DNA of 64,000 nt from Kitasatospora sp. GAS204B (GCF_029892155.1 NZ_JARZAG010000030.1:1-64000), one strand, 5' to 3'. Positions 1-7,579 are shown, numbered from the stretch's first letter. Translations and numbers: made by a program. Notes: generated by a model not told the origin, from the letters alone.

Positions 1-80
1 CGCCGCCGGTGGGGTGCCCCCGCCGCCGCCCCGTCGCCCCCGCCCCCCCCCCCACCGCCCCCCCCCCCCCCACCACTGTG
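1..80. repeat. C-rich / G-tract low-complexity segment at the window edge
   Basis: No gene is visible here. The + strand has uninterrupted C runs of 11 (positions 43-53) and 14 (58-71) bases, separated by short spacers, with more C blocks upstream. Read on the minus strand this is a series of long G-tracts lying directly after the stop codon of the acyl-CoA dehydrogenase at 81. It could fold as a G-quadruplex in the transcript 3' end, or it could be an inflated homopolymer from sequencing or assembly. Confidence 0.6.
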
Positions 81-1073
81 TCAGGCCGGCAGGTCCACCA
101 GCTGCGCCAGCCGGGCCCGGTGGCGGCCCGGGGTGCCGAGGGCCAGCTGGTCCGCCTTGGCGCGCTTGAGGAAGAGGTGGGCCGGGTGCTCCCAGGTCAT
201 GCCGATGCCGCCGTGCAGCTGCACGCACTCCTCGGCCGCCCGCACCGCGACCGTGCCGCAGTGCGAGGCGGCCACCGCGACCAGCAGCTCGGCGTCCGCC
301 GCCTCGCTCGCCAGGGCGTCGGCGGCCGCGCGGGCGGCGGCGCGGGCGCCGACCACCTCCAGCCACAGGTCGGCCAGCCGGTGCTTGAGCGCCTGGAAGG
401 AGCCCACCGGACGGTTGAACTGCCGGCGCTCCTTCAAGTAGGCGACCGTGGTATCCAGGCACCACTGTGCGACGCCGAGTTGCTCGGAGGCGAGCAGCCC
501 GGCACCGGTCAGCAGGATGTGTGCCAGCGCCGCCGGGTCCTCGGTGACCAGCCGCCCGGGCGCATCGTGCAGCACGACGTCGGCCAGCGGCCGGGTCAGG
601 TCCAGCGAGGTGCGCGGCGTGACCGTGAAGCCGCTCTCCACCTGCCACAGCGCGCCGCCGTCCACCGGCACCACGAGCAGCTCGGCGCTCAGCGCGTCGG
701 CGACCGAGGTGACGGTGCCGGTCAGCCGCCCGCCCGTCTCCTGCACGGTCGCCGCGCCACCGGAGAAGGAGAACGGCACCGCCAGCGTCCCGATCCGCTC
801 ACCCGTGCCGGCCAGCAGCACACTGCCCAGGAACGGTGTCGGCGCCAGCGAGTAGCCCAACTCTTCCATCACCACCGCTACTTCACGCAGCGTGCCGCCG
901 GCCTGCGTCAGCTCGGTGACCCCGATCTGGGTCAACGCCCGCCACAGCGCCGGGTCGTAGCCCTGGCCGGCCGAGATCCGGGCCAGCACCGCGTCCAGCG
1001 GGCTGCGGTCGTGCAGCAGGTCGCGCACGCTGGCCCGCAACTCCTCCTCGATCTCGGAGTACAGCAGGTTCAT
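81..1073 (-). CDS. Acyl-CoA dehydrogenase family protein, short subunit type
   Basis: A flavoprotein of the acyl-CoA dehydrogenase superfamily, expected to oxidise an acyl-CoA thioester in the cytoplasm. At 330 aa it is shorter than the usual 380-390. The C-terminal half shows the family signatures ERRQFNRPVGS at residues 215-225 (FAD/dimer contact) and ECVQLHGGIGMTWE at 282-295; the N-terminal helical domain is compact. The start is the ATG at 1073, which overlaps the upstream stop as ATGA (1070-1073); an in-frame start 18 bases further upstream would lie inside the preceding gene. Actinobacteria often pair a short and a full-length dehydrogenase as an alpha2beta2 enzyme, so this protein may form a heterotetramer with the product of the 1070-2248 gene; that pairing is inference. 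Confidence 0.88.
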   Translation of the reverse strand: MNLLYSEIEEELRASVRDLLHDRSPLDAVLARISAGQGYDPALWRALTQIGVTELTQAGGTLREVAVVMEELGYSLAPTPFLGSVLLAGTGERIGTLAVPFSFSGGAATVQETGGRLTGTVTSVADALSAELLVVPVDGGALWQVESGFTVTPRTSLDLTRPLADVVLHDAPGRLVTEDPAALAHILLTGAGLLASEQLGVAQWCLDTTVAYLKERRQFNRPVGSFQALKHRLADLWLEVVGARAAARAAADALASEAADAELLVAVAASHCGTVAVRAAEECVQLHGGIGMTWEHPAHLFLKRAKADQLALGTPGRHRARLAQLVDLPA

Positions 1074-2248
1074 CGGGACAGCTCCTTCCACGGGACGTCC
1101 TTGTCCGTGCGCGGCTCGGGCGGCAGTCCCAGCACCCGTTCGGCGATGATGTTGCGCAGGATCTCGCTGGTGCCGCCCTCGATCGAGTTGCCCTTGGCCC
1201 GCAGGTAGCGGTAGCCGGCCTCACGGCCGTTGAAGTCGACCAGCTCGGGGCGGCGCAGCGTCCAGTCGTCGTAGCCCAGCCCCTCCTCGGCCAGCAGCTC
1301 GACCTCGAAGCCGGTCAACTGCTGGGCCAGCCGGGCGAATCCGAGCTTTCCGCCGGCTCCCTCGGGGCCCGGCTGGCCGGCCGCCAGCTGCTGGCGCAGC
1401 CGCTCGCCGGTCAGCCGCAGGACCTCGGCGTCCACCCAGTGCTGGAGCAGCCGCTGGTGCAGCTCGGCGGTGCGCAACTCGGGTCGGGCGCGCCAGGTTT
1501 CGGCGACGATGCCGATCAACCCGCCCTCGCGGGGCGTGGCTTGGCCGCCGATCGCCACCCGCTCGTTGTTCAGCGTGGTCTGGGCGACCCGCCAGCCTTC
1601 GCCGACGGCGCCGAGCCGGTCGGTGTCGGGGATCCGCACGCCGGTCAGGAAGACCTCGTTGAACTCGGCCTCGCCGGTGATCTGCCGCAGCGGGCGGACC
1701 TCCACCCCGGGGTCGGTCATGTCGCAGACGAAGTAGCTGATGCCCTGGTGCTTGGGCACGCTCGGGTCGGTGCGGGCGATCAGGATCGCCCAGCGGGCGG
1801 TGTGGGCGCTGGAGGTCCACACCTTCTGGCCGTCCACCGTCCAGACGCCGTCCTCGTCGAGCACCGCGCGGGTGGCCAGCGCGGCCAGGTCGGAGCCGGC
1901 GCCGGGCTCGCTGAACAGCTGGCACCAGACCTCCTCGCCGGTCCACAGCGGGCGCAGCCAGCGGTGCTGCTGCTCGGCGGTGCCGTAGCGCAGGATGGTC
2001 GGCGCGGCCATCCCCAGGCCGATGCCGATCCGGCGCGGATCGTTGTCCGGCGCCCCGGCGGCGGCCAACTCGGCGTCCACCACGGCTTGCAGGGCACGCG
2101 GGGCGCCCAGGCCGCCGAGTCCGACCGGGAAGTGCACCCAGGCCAGGCCGGCGTCGAACTGGGCGCGCAGGAAGTCGAGCCGGTCGACTTCCGCGGGCGG
2201 GTGGGCCGCCAGGAACTCCCTCACTCGCTCCCGGATCTCTGAGCTCAT
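1070..2248 (-). CDS. Acyl-CoA dehydrogenase family protein
   Basis: A full-length (392 aa) acyl-CoA dehydrogenase. Visible family features are WCQLFSEPGAGSDLA in the middle domain (FAD and substrate loop), WTVDGQKVWTS, and the C-terminal SIEGGTSEILRN with GGTSEI at about residues 358-363. The ATG at 2248 overlaps the upstream stop as ATGA (2245-2248), and its own stop overlaps the next start in the same way, so translation of the three dehydrogenases looks coupled. The reading frame stays open far upstream, but that stretch lies over the neighbouring gene and is a GC artefact. The physiological substrate cannot be read from the sequence. Confidence 0.92.
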   Translation of the reverse strand: MSSEIRERVREFLAAHPPAEVDRLDFLRAQFDAGLAWVHFPVGLGGLGAPRALQAVVDAELAAAGAPDNDPRRIGIGLGMAAPTILRYGTAEQQHRWLRPLWTGEEVWCQLFSEPGAGSDLAALATRAVLDEDGVWTVDGQKVWTSSAHTARWAILIARTDPSVPKHQGISYFVCDMTDPGVEVRPLRQITGEAEFNEVFLTGVRIPDTDRLGAVGEGWRVAQTTLNNERVAIGGQATPREGGLIGIVAETWRARPELRTAELHQRLLQHWVDAEVLRLTGERLRQQLAAGQPGPEGAGGKLGFARLAQQLTGFEVELLAEEGLGYDDWTLRRPELVDFNGREAGYRYLRAKGNSIEGGTSEILRNIIAERVLGLPPEPRTDKDVPWKELSR

Positions 2249-3423
2249 GCCTGGTACCTCTTCAGCTCGCGGCGCGCCAGCGAGCGCCGGTGCACCTCGT
2301 CCGGACCGTCGGCCAGCCGCAGGGTGCGGTTGCCGGCCCAGAGTTGGGCCAGCGGGGTGTCCTGGCTGACGCCCGCCGCGCCGTGCGCCTGCACCGCCTT
2401 GTCCAGGATCCACTCGACGGTCTGCGGGACCACGATCTTGATCGCCTGGATCTCGGTGTGCGCGCCCTTGTTGCCCACGGTGTCCATCAGCCAGGCGGTC
2501 TTCAGCACCAGCAGCCTGGCCTGCTCGATCCGCACCCGGGACTCCGCGATCCAGTCCTGCACCACGCCCTGGGCCGCCAGCGGCTTGCCGAAGGCCACCC
2601 GCTCGGTGACCCGACGGCACATCAACTCCAGCGCCCGCTCGGCGATTCCGATGGCCCGCATGCAGTGGTGGATCCGTCCGGGGCCGAGCCGGGCCTGGGC
2701 GATCGCGAAGCCGGAGCCGGGCTCGCCGATCAGGTTGGCGGCCGGGACCCGGACGTTCTCGAAGAGCACCTCGGCGTGGCCGCCGTGGTCGCGGTCCTCG
2801 TAGCCGAAGACCGTCATCGCGCGCTTCACCGTGACGCCCGGGGTGTCGCGCGGCACCAGGATCATCGACTGCTGGCGGCGCACGTCGGCCGTCGGATCGG
2901 TCTTGCCCATCACGATGAAGATCTTGCAGTCGGGGTTCATCGCCCCGGTGATGTACCACTTGCGGCCGTTGACGACGTAGTCCTCGCCGTCCCGCTCGAT
3001 CCGGGTCTCGATGTTGCTCGCGTCGGAGGAGGCCACCTCCGGTTCGGTCATCGCGAAGGCCGAGCGGATCTCGGCGTTCAGCAGCGGCTCCAGCCACTGC
3101 TTGCGCTGTGCCTCGTCGCCGAACTGGGCGAGCAGTTCCATGTTCCCGGTGTCGGGGGCCGCGCAGTTGACCGCGGCCGGGGCCAACAGGATGCTGCGCC
3201 CGGTGAGTTCGGCGAGCGGGGCGTACTGCAGGTTGGGCAGCTCGCAGAAGAGGTTCCACAGGCCGCGCGCCCTGGCCTCGACCTGCAGCTCGCGGATCAC
3301 GGCCGGGGTCGACCAGTCCTCGCTGGTGACCAGCCGCCGCTCGGCCGGGTAGACGCACTCCTCCAGGAAGGCGGTGAGCTGCTCGCGCAGCTCCTCGGTG
3401 CGGGCGTCGAAGGCGAAGTCCAT
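2245..3423 (-). CDS. Acyl-CoA dehydrogenase, ACAD10/11 or LvaC-like
   Basis: A 392-aa acyl-CoA dehydrogenase starting MDFAFDARTEELREQL. It carries AFAMTEPEVASSDASN in the middle domain and DGPDEVH at about residues 372-378. The EPEVASSDA and DGPDEVH motifs are typical of the ACAD10/11 branch rather than of classical short-chain dehydrogenases. The gene begins 5 bases after the stop of an APH-type kinase. In eukaryotic ACAD10/11 the kinase and dehydrogenase domains are fused, and in Pseudomonas LvaA/LvaC they are separate proteins that process 4-hydroxyacyl-CoA through a phosphorylated intermediate. The neighbourhood therefore suggests this enzyme acts with the kinase on 4-hydroxyacyl-CoA; this is inferred from family and context. 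Confidence 0.88.
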   Translation of the reverse strand: MDFAFDARTEELREQLTAFLEECVYPAERRLVTSEDWSTPAVIRELQVEARARGLWNLFCELPNLQYAPLAELTGRSILLAPAAVNCAAPDTGNMELLAQFGDEAQRKQWLEPLLNAEIRSAFAMTEPEVASSDASNIETRIERDGEDYVVNGRKWYITGAMNPDCKIFIVMGKTDPTADVRRQQSMILVPRDTPGVTVKRAMTVFGYEDRDHGGHAEVLFENVRVPAANLIGEPGSGFAIAQARLGPGRIHHCMRAIGIAERALELMCRRVTERVAFGKPLAAQGVVQDWIAESRVRIEQARLLVLKTAWLMDTVGNKGAHTEIQAIKIVVPQTVEWILDKAVQAHGAAGVSQDTPLAQLWAGNRTLRLADGPDEVHRRSLARRELKRYQA

Positions 3424-3428
3424 ACTGC

Positions 3429-4427
3429 TCAGCGCTCCTTGAGTGCGGTCAGGCCGTGTTCGACGAAGAGCGGGACCAGCGCGCCGACCCGGTCGAAGCC
3501 GGCCCCGACGGTGCGTCCCTGGCTGTAGCGGAAGTGGATGCCCTCCAGCACCACGGCGAGCTTGAACGAGGCGAAGGCGACGTACCAGTCGACCCGGCCG
3601 ACGTCCCGGCCCGACTCGGCCGCGTAGCGCTCGATCAGCTCGCCCCCGCTCGGGAACCCGGGCGCCAACGCGACGCCCGGGATCACCCCGGCGAACTGCG
3701 CGGCCAGTTCGGTGTACATCACCAGCAGGCCGAGGTCGGTCAGCGGGTCGCCGAGGGTGGACATCTCCCAGTCGAGGACGGCGGTGATCCGGTCGTCCGG
3801 GCCGACCAGCACGTTGTCCAGCCGGTAGTCGCCGTGCACCAGCGTGGGCGCGGGGGAGTGCGGCAGGTAGCCGGCGAGCCGCTCGGCCAGCGTGTCGATC
3901 CCGGCCACCTCGCGGCTGCGGGAGGCGGCCAACTGCTTGCCCCAGCGCTGCACCTGGCGGGTCAGGAAGCCCTCGGGGCGCCCGAAGTCGGCCAGCCCGA
4001 CTTCCTGCGGGTCGATCGCGTGCAGCGCGACCAGGGTGTCGACCAGGTGGTCCGCCAGCGCCCGCACCCGCTCGGGCCCCAGCGCGGCCAGCGCCGCGCT
4101 GTCCCGGTGAGCGGTGCCGTCCACGAACTCCATCAGGTAGAACGGCGCGCCGATCACCGCCGGGTCCTCGGTCAGCCGCACGGTGCGCGGCACCGGGACC
4201 GGCGAGTCGTGCAGCGCGCCGATCACCCGGTACTCGCGGGCCATGTCGTGCGCGGTGGCCAGCACGTGCCCCAGCGGAGGGCGGCGCAGCACCCAGCGGT
4301 GCTCGCCGTCGGTCAGCCGGTAGGTCAGGTTGGAGCGGCCGCCCTCGATCAGCTCCGCGCTCAGCGGTCCGGTGCCCAGGTGCTCCTGGAGCGCGGCGAG
4401 GTCGAGTCCGGGGGGATTGTCGGTCAT
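3429..4427 (-). CDS. APH-type phosphotransferase (ACAD10/11 kinase-domain or LvaA-like)
   Basis: A protein-kinase-fold small-molecule kinase of the aminoglycoside phosphotransferase family (332 aa). The catalytic loop is HGDYRLDNVL with D200 as predicted base and N205, and the metal-binding motif is DWE at 219-221 followed by GDP at 226-228. The N-lobe has GGRSNLTYRL (29-38) and a VLRRPP strand (46-51). First gene of the operon; the ATG at 4427 lies 25 bases from a TetR-type palindrome. Because it sits against acyl-CoA dehydrogenases it is more likely to phosphorylate a hydroxyacyl-CoA (as ACAD10/11 and LvaA do) than an antibiotic. Antibiotic resistance is the alternative reading, and I consider it unlikely. 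Confidence 0.87.
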   Translation of the reverse strand: MTDNPPGLDLAALQEHLGTGPLSAELIEGGRSNLTYRLTDGEHRWVLRRPPLGHVLATAHDMAREYRVIGALHDSPVPVPRTVRLTEDPAVIGAPFYLMEFVDGTAHRDSAALAALGPERVRALADHLVDTLVALHAIDPQEVGLADFGRPEGFLTRQVQRWGKQLAASRSREVAGIDTLAERLAGYLPHSPAPTLVHGDYRLDNVLVGPDDRITAVLDWEMSTLGDPLTDLGLLVMYTELAAQFAGVIPGVALAPGFPSGGELIERYAAESGRDVGRVDWYVAFASFKLAVVLEGIHFRYSQGRTVGAGFDRVGALVPLFVEHGLTALKER

Positions 4428-4451
4428 GGCATCCTTCGGGAGTGAGACTGA

Positions 4452-4467
4452 CTAAGCGCTTGCTTAG
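4452..4467. promoter_or_regulatory. TetR-type palindromic operator upstream of the acyl-CoA operon
   Basis: The sequence CTAAGCGCTTGCTTAG has perfect 6-base arms (CTAAGC/GCTTAG) around a 4-base centre and ends 25 bases before the kinase start. Palindromes of this kind are common in front of TetR-regulated acyl-CoA and fatty-acid genes in actinobacteria. No TetR gene lies in this window to the left of the operon or next to it, so the regulator must be encoded elsewhere. Confidence 0.6.
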
Positions 4468-4510
4468 CCTCTCGCCCGACGCCGGGGATGTCAACGGTGG
4501 AGGAAACGGA

Positions 4511-4543
4511 ACGGCCGCGCCCACCGGTGGTGGACGCGGCCGT
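4511..4543. terminator. Hairpin terminator after the metallophosphoesterase gene
   Basis: A perfect 9-bp stem (ACGGCCGCG with CGCGGCCGT) encloses a 15-base loop that itself contains the palindrome CCACCGGTGG. It lies 12 bases beyond the metallophosphoesterase stop. There is no long U-run, which is usual for high-GC actinobacteria. Confidence 0.65.
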
Positions 4544-4554
4544 TGCGCGGAGGG

Positions 4555-6201
4555 TCAGTGGTGGTCGGAGCGCTTGCGGTGCAGCACGAAGCTCTCCATC
4601 GGGCTGATCGCCCCGTCCGGCTGGGCCACCCGGTAGTAGGTGACGTGGATGCTGGTGGTGCCGCCCGGCTGGTGGCCCGGGTCCACGGTGAACGCGGCGA
4701 AGCCGTACGAGTGGTCCAGGTCCCGCACGCCCACCCACGGCGCGTCCTCGTGGACGTAGACCGGCGTGCGCTTGCCGTTCGCGCCCACCGCGCCGACGCC
4801 GGTGATCACCTTCGCCTTGGCGGGCTTGAAGAACGCGCTGTTGGTCGGCGAGGAGGTGCCGCCACCGCCGAGCACCATGTGCACGGTGCCCTGCGAGGTG
4901 TCCATCACGTCGGTCGCGGTGGAGACCGGGTTCGGGGTCAGCGTCTCCGAGCCGGAGACCGTGCCGCGCACCGGCAGCGAGCGCTCGTAGTCGTGCTCGT
5001 GCCCGCAGACCACCAGGTCCACCTGGTAGCGGTCGAAGAGCGGGCCCCACTGCTCGCGGACACCCCGGTCGGCGCCGTTGGCGTCGGAGGAGCTGATCAC
5101 CACCTGGTGCATGCAGACCACCACCCAGTCGATCGAGCGGTCCGCGCGCGCCTTGGCCAGGTCCTGCTCCAGCCAGGCGCGCTGGGCGCCGCCGCTGTAG
5201 CCGTGCACGTAGGCGTCGCCGGCGTCCTGGTAGGCCACGTCGTCGTTCTGCAGCACCACCACGTGCACCGAGCCGACCGAGAAGGAGTACCAGAGACCCT
5301 TGGTCTCGGCGTCGCCACCGTTGTCCGGCAGGTCGAAGCGGGTCTGGAAGGAGGTGAAGCCGATCGGACCGTTGGCCTTCTCGTTCTCGTGGTTGCCGGC
5401 CGCCGGCATCCACGGGCGGAACCGGGCCGAGCGGGTGTTGTTGGCGAAGAAGCCCTGCCAGGTGCGCAGCCGGTCCGGCGAGATGTTGGCGTAGCAGAGG
5501 TCGCCGTTGAGCAGGTGGAAGAGCGGGTCGACCTGCTCGATGCCGGCCACGATGTCCGCCGAGGCGGGGGAGGCGATGCCGCTGGGGACCACCGTGTAGC
5601 CGCCCTTGCCGTCCGGCTGCCAGGTGGTGCTGGGCACCGCCTGGTCGCCGAAGCTGGTGAAGGTGAAGGCCTGCCGGCCGCGCTGGGCGGTGCGGAAGCT
5701 GCCGGCGTCGGGGCGGCCGCCGTCGTGCAGCGCGGCGTAGGTGTAGTAGGTGCCCGGCCGCAGGTTCTCCATCCGGGCGTGGTGGGTGTGGACCACCCGG
5801 TTGCTCACGCCGTCGGTGTAGGTACGGGTGTCGGCCTGCACGGTGCGGCCGAAGCCGCCCTCCAGGGTGCCGAGCTGGACCCGCGGATTGCGGACCGGGC
5901 CGTCGGTGGTCCAGGAGGCGGTCATCTGCCGGCTCGGGTCGGCGCCGAAGGTCAGGTGCAGTCCCTCGACCGCCGGGGCGCCGAGCGACTCGGGCCGGGT
6001 GAGCAGCAGCGGAGAGCTCTGGGCCGACGGGGCGTCAGCTGAACCGCTGTCAGCCGCAGCGGGGGTGGCGGCGAGCAGCGGGCCCGCGGCCAGTGCGGCA
6101 CCGCCCACGGTGGCGCTGAGCCGCAGTGCGGTGCGGCGACTGACGGTGCCGCCGGTCTCGCCGTCGCTGCTCGGCTCGGGGGCGTCGAAGGGCTGGTCCA
6201 C
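4555..6201 (-). CDS. Tat-exported purple-acid-phosphatase-like metallophosphoesterase
   Basis: A secreted metal-dependent phosphoesterase (548 aa). Residues 21-50 form a twin-arginine signal (SRRTALRL, then a hydrophobic Ala-rich run ending ATPAAA). A fibronectin-like N-terminal domain with HHARMENLRPGTYYTY, as in purple acid phosphatases, precedes a calcineurin-like domain with SFGDQ near residue 183, GDLCYAN, AGNHENE, CMHQV and CGHEHDYERS, which together give the metal ligands. The start is GTG at 6201 with GAGGAG 7 bases upstream. Predicted role: releasing phosphate from extracellular phosphomonoesters or diesters. The promoter region contains GTTCA-type 11-base repeats resembling a PHO box, which would fit phosphate-starvation control. 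The gene stands alone between two hairpins. Confidence 0.9.
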   Translation of the reverse strand: MDQPFDAPEPSSDGETGGTVSRRTALRLSATVGGAALAAGPLLAATPAAADSGSADAPSAQSSPLLLTRPESLGAPAVEGLHLTFGADPSRQMTASWTTDGPVRNPRVQLGTLEGGFGRTVQADTRTYTDGVSNRVVHTHHARMENLRPGTYYTYAALHDGGRPDAGSFRTAQRGRQAFTFTSFGDQAVPSTTWQPDGKGGYTVVPSGIASPASADIVAGIEQVDPLFHLLNGDLCYANISPDRLRTWQGFFANNTRSARFRPWMPAAGNHENEKANGPIGFTSFQTRFDLPDNGGDAETKGLWYSFSVGSVHVVVLQNDDVAYQDAGDAYVHGYSGGAQRAWLEQDLAKARADRSIDWVVVCMHQVVISSSDANGADRGVREQWGPLFDRYQVDLVVCGHEHDYERSLPVRGTVSGSETLTPNPVSTATDVMDTSQGTVHMVLGGGGTSSPTNSAFFKPAKAKVITGVGAVGANGKRTPVYVHEDAPWVGVRDLDHSYGFAAFTVDPGHQPGGTTSIHVTYYRVAQPDGAISPMESFVLHRKRSDHH

Positions 6202-6237
6202 AGGAACTCCTCGCCTGAAGGTCGTTGAAGGGCGTCC

Positions 6238-6293
6238 ACGCTAGCGGCGGCGTACCCGGGGCCGGGTGAACGGGAACCGGCTCCCCTCTGAAC
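6238..6293 (-). promoter_or_regulatory. Possible PHO-box promoter of the metallophosphoesterase
   Basis: Reading the minus strand from 6293, two 11-base units, GTTCAGAGGGG (6293-6283) and GTTCACCCGGC (6271-6261), are separated by one poorer unit, keeping an 11-base register. A candidate -10 TAGCGT lies at 6243-6238, so the repeats would cover the -35 zone. PhoP direct-repeat units in Streptomyces are 11 bases beginning GTTCACC. The middle unit does not match, so the call is tentative. Confidence 0.4.
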
Positions 6294-6326
6294 CCTTGGG
6301 CGGCCCCACTGAATGCTCGGACGGGC

Positions 6327-6332
6327 TACAGT
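6327..6332 (+). promoter_or_regulatory. -10 element of the trp leader transcript
   Basis: TACAGT ends 6 bases before the leader-peptide ATG at 6339. That spacing puts the transcription start at or next to the ATG, so the leader peptide would be translated from a leaderless mRNA, which is common in actinobacteria. No convincing -35 was found. Confidence 0.5.
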
Positions 6333-6338
6333 GATGCC

Positions 6339-6380
6339 ATGCGCGCACCACTGCTTCCGTTGAGCTGGTGGCCGTCCTAG
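6339..6380 (+). CDS. trpL: trp leader peptide with tandem Trp codons
   Basis: A 13-codon open frame reads MRAPLLPLSWWPS, with two adjacent TGG codons as codons 10 and 11 and TAG at 6378-6380. Two consecutive tryptophans in so short a peptide, immediately before mutually exclusive hairpins and a tryptophanyl-tRNA synthetase gene, are the hallmark of a transcription-attenuation leader. Ribosome stalling at the Trp codons would occur when charged tRNA-Trp is scarce. The peptide itself need have no function. Confidence 0.88.
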   Translation: MRAPLLPLSWWPS

Positions 6381-6430
6381 GACGGCCGCGCATTCGACAT
6401 GCCCTGGGCCGTCCGGACGGACGGCCCTTT
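6370..6430 (+). promoter_or_regulatory. trp attenuator (antiterminator/terminator) upstream of trpS
   Basis: Four complementary segments occur in order: 1 = GGCCGTCC (6370-6377), 2 = GGACGGCC (6380-6387), 3 = GGCCGTCC (6407-6414), 4 = GGACGGCC (6419-6426). Pairs 1:2 and 3:4 form when the ribosome completes the leader. The 3:4 hairpin, extended to GGGCCGTCC/GGACGGCCC with a GGAC loop, is followed by TTTC and acts as the terminator. Pair 2:3 forms when the ribosome stalls over segment 1 at the Trp codons, and it removes the terminator. All pairings are perfect. Confidence 0.88.
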
Positions 6431-6496
6431 CGCTTGCTCCCCGCACGGGCCCCGCCGGACGGCACCGACACCCGCCCCGTGCAGAGGAGAAGCAGG

Positions 6497-7495
6497 ATGA
6501 CCGCCTTCCGTCCCCGCGTGCTGACCGGCGACCGCCCGACCGGCCCGCTCCATCTCGGCCACTACTTCGGCTCCTTGCAGAACCGGGTACGCCTGCAGGC
6601 CGAGGGCGCCGAGCTGTTCGTGGTGATCGCCGACTACCAGGTGCTCACCGACCGCGATGTGGCCGACCGACTCGGCGACCACGTCCGGGAGTTGGTGCTG
6701 GACTATCTCGCGGTCGGGATCGATCCGGCGCGCTCGGTGATCTTCACGCACAGCGCGGTGCCGGCCCTCAACCAGCTGCTGCTGCCGTTCCTCTCCCTGG
6801 TCAGCACCGCCGAACTGCAGCGCAACCCCACGGTGAAGGACGAGATCGCGCACTCCCGGCAGGCCCAGGTCAGCGGTCTGATGCTGACCTACCCGGTGCA
6901 CCAGGCCGCCGACATCCTGTTCTGCAAGGCGCACCTGGTGCCGGTCGGCCAGGACCAGCTGCCGCACCTGGAGGCCACCCGGACCATCGCCAGACGCTTC
7001 AACGCCCGCTATGCGTCAGGGACTTCGCCGTTCTTCCCGGAACCGGAGGCGCTGCTGTCGGCGATGCCGCAGCTGCTGGGCACCGACGGCGGCAAGATGA
7101 GCAAGAGCCGGGGCAACGCGATCGCGCTGGGCGCGAGCGAGGACGAGACGGCCCGGCTGATCCGCAGTGCCAGGACCGACGTCGAGCGCCGGATCGGCTA
7201 CGACCCCGAACGCCGGCCCGAGGTGTCGAGCCTGCTCACCCTGGCCGCGCTCTGTCTGGGCCGGGACCCGCACTCGGTGGCCGAGGAACTCGGCGACGGC
7301 GGGGCCAGCGCGCTCAAGACGCTGGTCACCGAGGCGGTGAACGAGCACCTGCGGCCGATCCGCGAGCGCCGGGCCGAGTTGGCGCAGGATCCCGGCCACC
7401 TGCGGGAGGTGCTGGCCCGGGGGAACGCGCGAGCCGACGAGGTGGCGCGCCGGACGCTGGCGGAGGTGTTGGAGGTCATGGGGATGCGGTATTGA
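6497..7495 (+). CDS. trpS: Tryptophanyl-tRNA synthetase, attenuation-controlled
   Basis: A class I aminoacyl-tRNA synthetase (332 aa) charging tRNA-Trp. Signatures are the HIGH-equivalent HLGH at residues 19-22 inside TGPLHLGHYFGSLQ, the KMSKS loop at 200-204 (DGGKMSKSRGNAI), and GQDQLPHLEATR. The start is ATG at 6497 with GAGGAG about 8 bases upstream; the open frame extends further back but runs over the attenuator. The leader and terminator predict induction when tRNA-Trp charging falls. In S. coelicolor the auxiliary, indolmycin-resistant TrpRS1 is controlled this way, so this may be the resistant/inducible type. The residues that decide indolmycin resistance were not assessed, so this is inference. 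Confidence 0.95.
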   Translation: MTAFRPRVLTGDRPTGPLHLGHYFGSLQNRVRLQAEGAELFVVIADYQVLTDRDVADRLGDHVRELVLDYLAVGIDPARSVIFTHSAVPALNQLLLPFLSLVSTAELQRNPTVKDEIAHSRQAQVSGLMLTYPVHQAADILFCKAHLVPVGQDQLPHLEATRTIARRFNARYASGTSPFFPEPEALLSAMPQLLGTDGGKMSKSRGNAIALGASEDETARLIRSARTDVERRIGYDPERRPEVSSLLTLAALCLGRDPHSVAEELGDGGASALKTLVTEAVNEHLRPIRERRAELAQDPGHLREVLARGNARADEVARRTLAEVLEVMGMRY

Positions 7496-7579
7496 TGCCA
7501 TATCGACACTGACACCTTGTTGATCCTTGGAGATTCGTCCAAGAGTCGGCGGGTGTGGCCGGTGATCCGACAGGAGCTA

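Noticed and set aside
9-1208. Long + strand open frame opposite the acyl-CoA dehydrogenases
   Set aside because: It is a shadow of G/C-rich third positions; the minus strand has family motifs and ATGA coupling.
2249-4524. N-terminal extensions of the dehydrogenase frames far upstream
   Set aside because: They overlap the neighbouring genes antisense or out of frame; the ATGA overlaps and ribosome sites fix the true starts.
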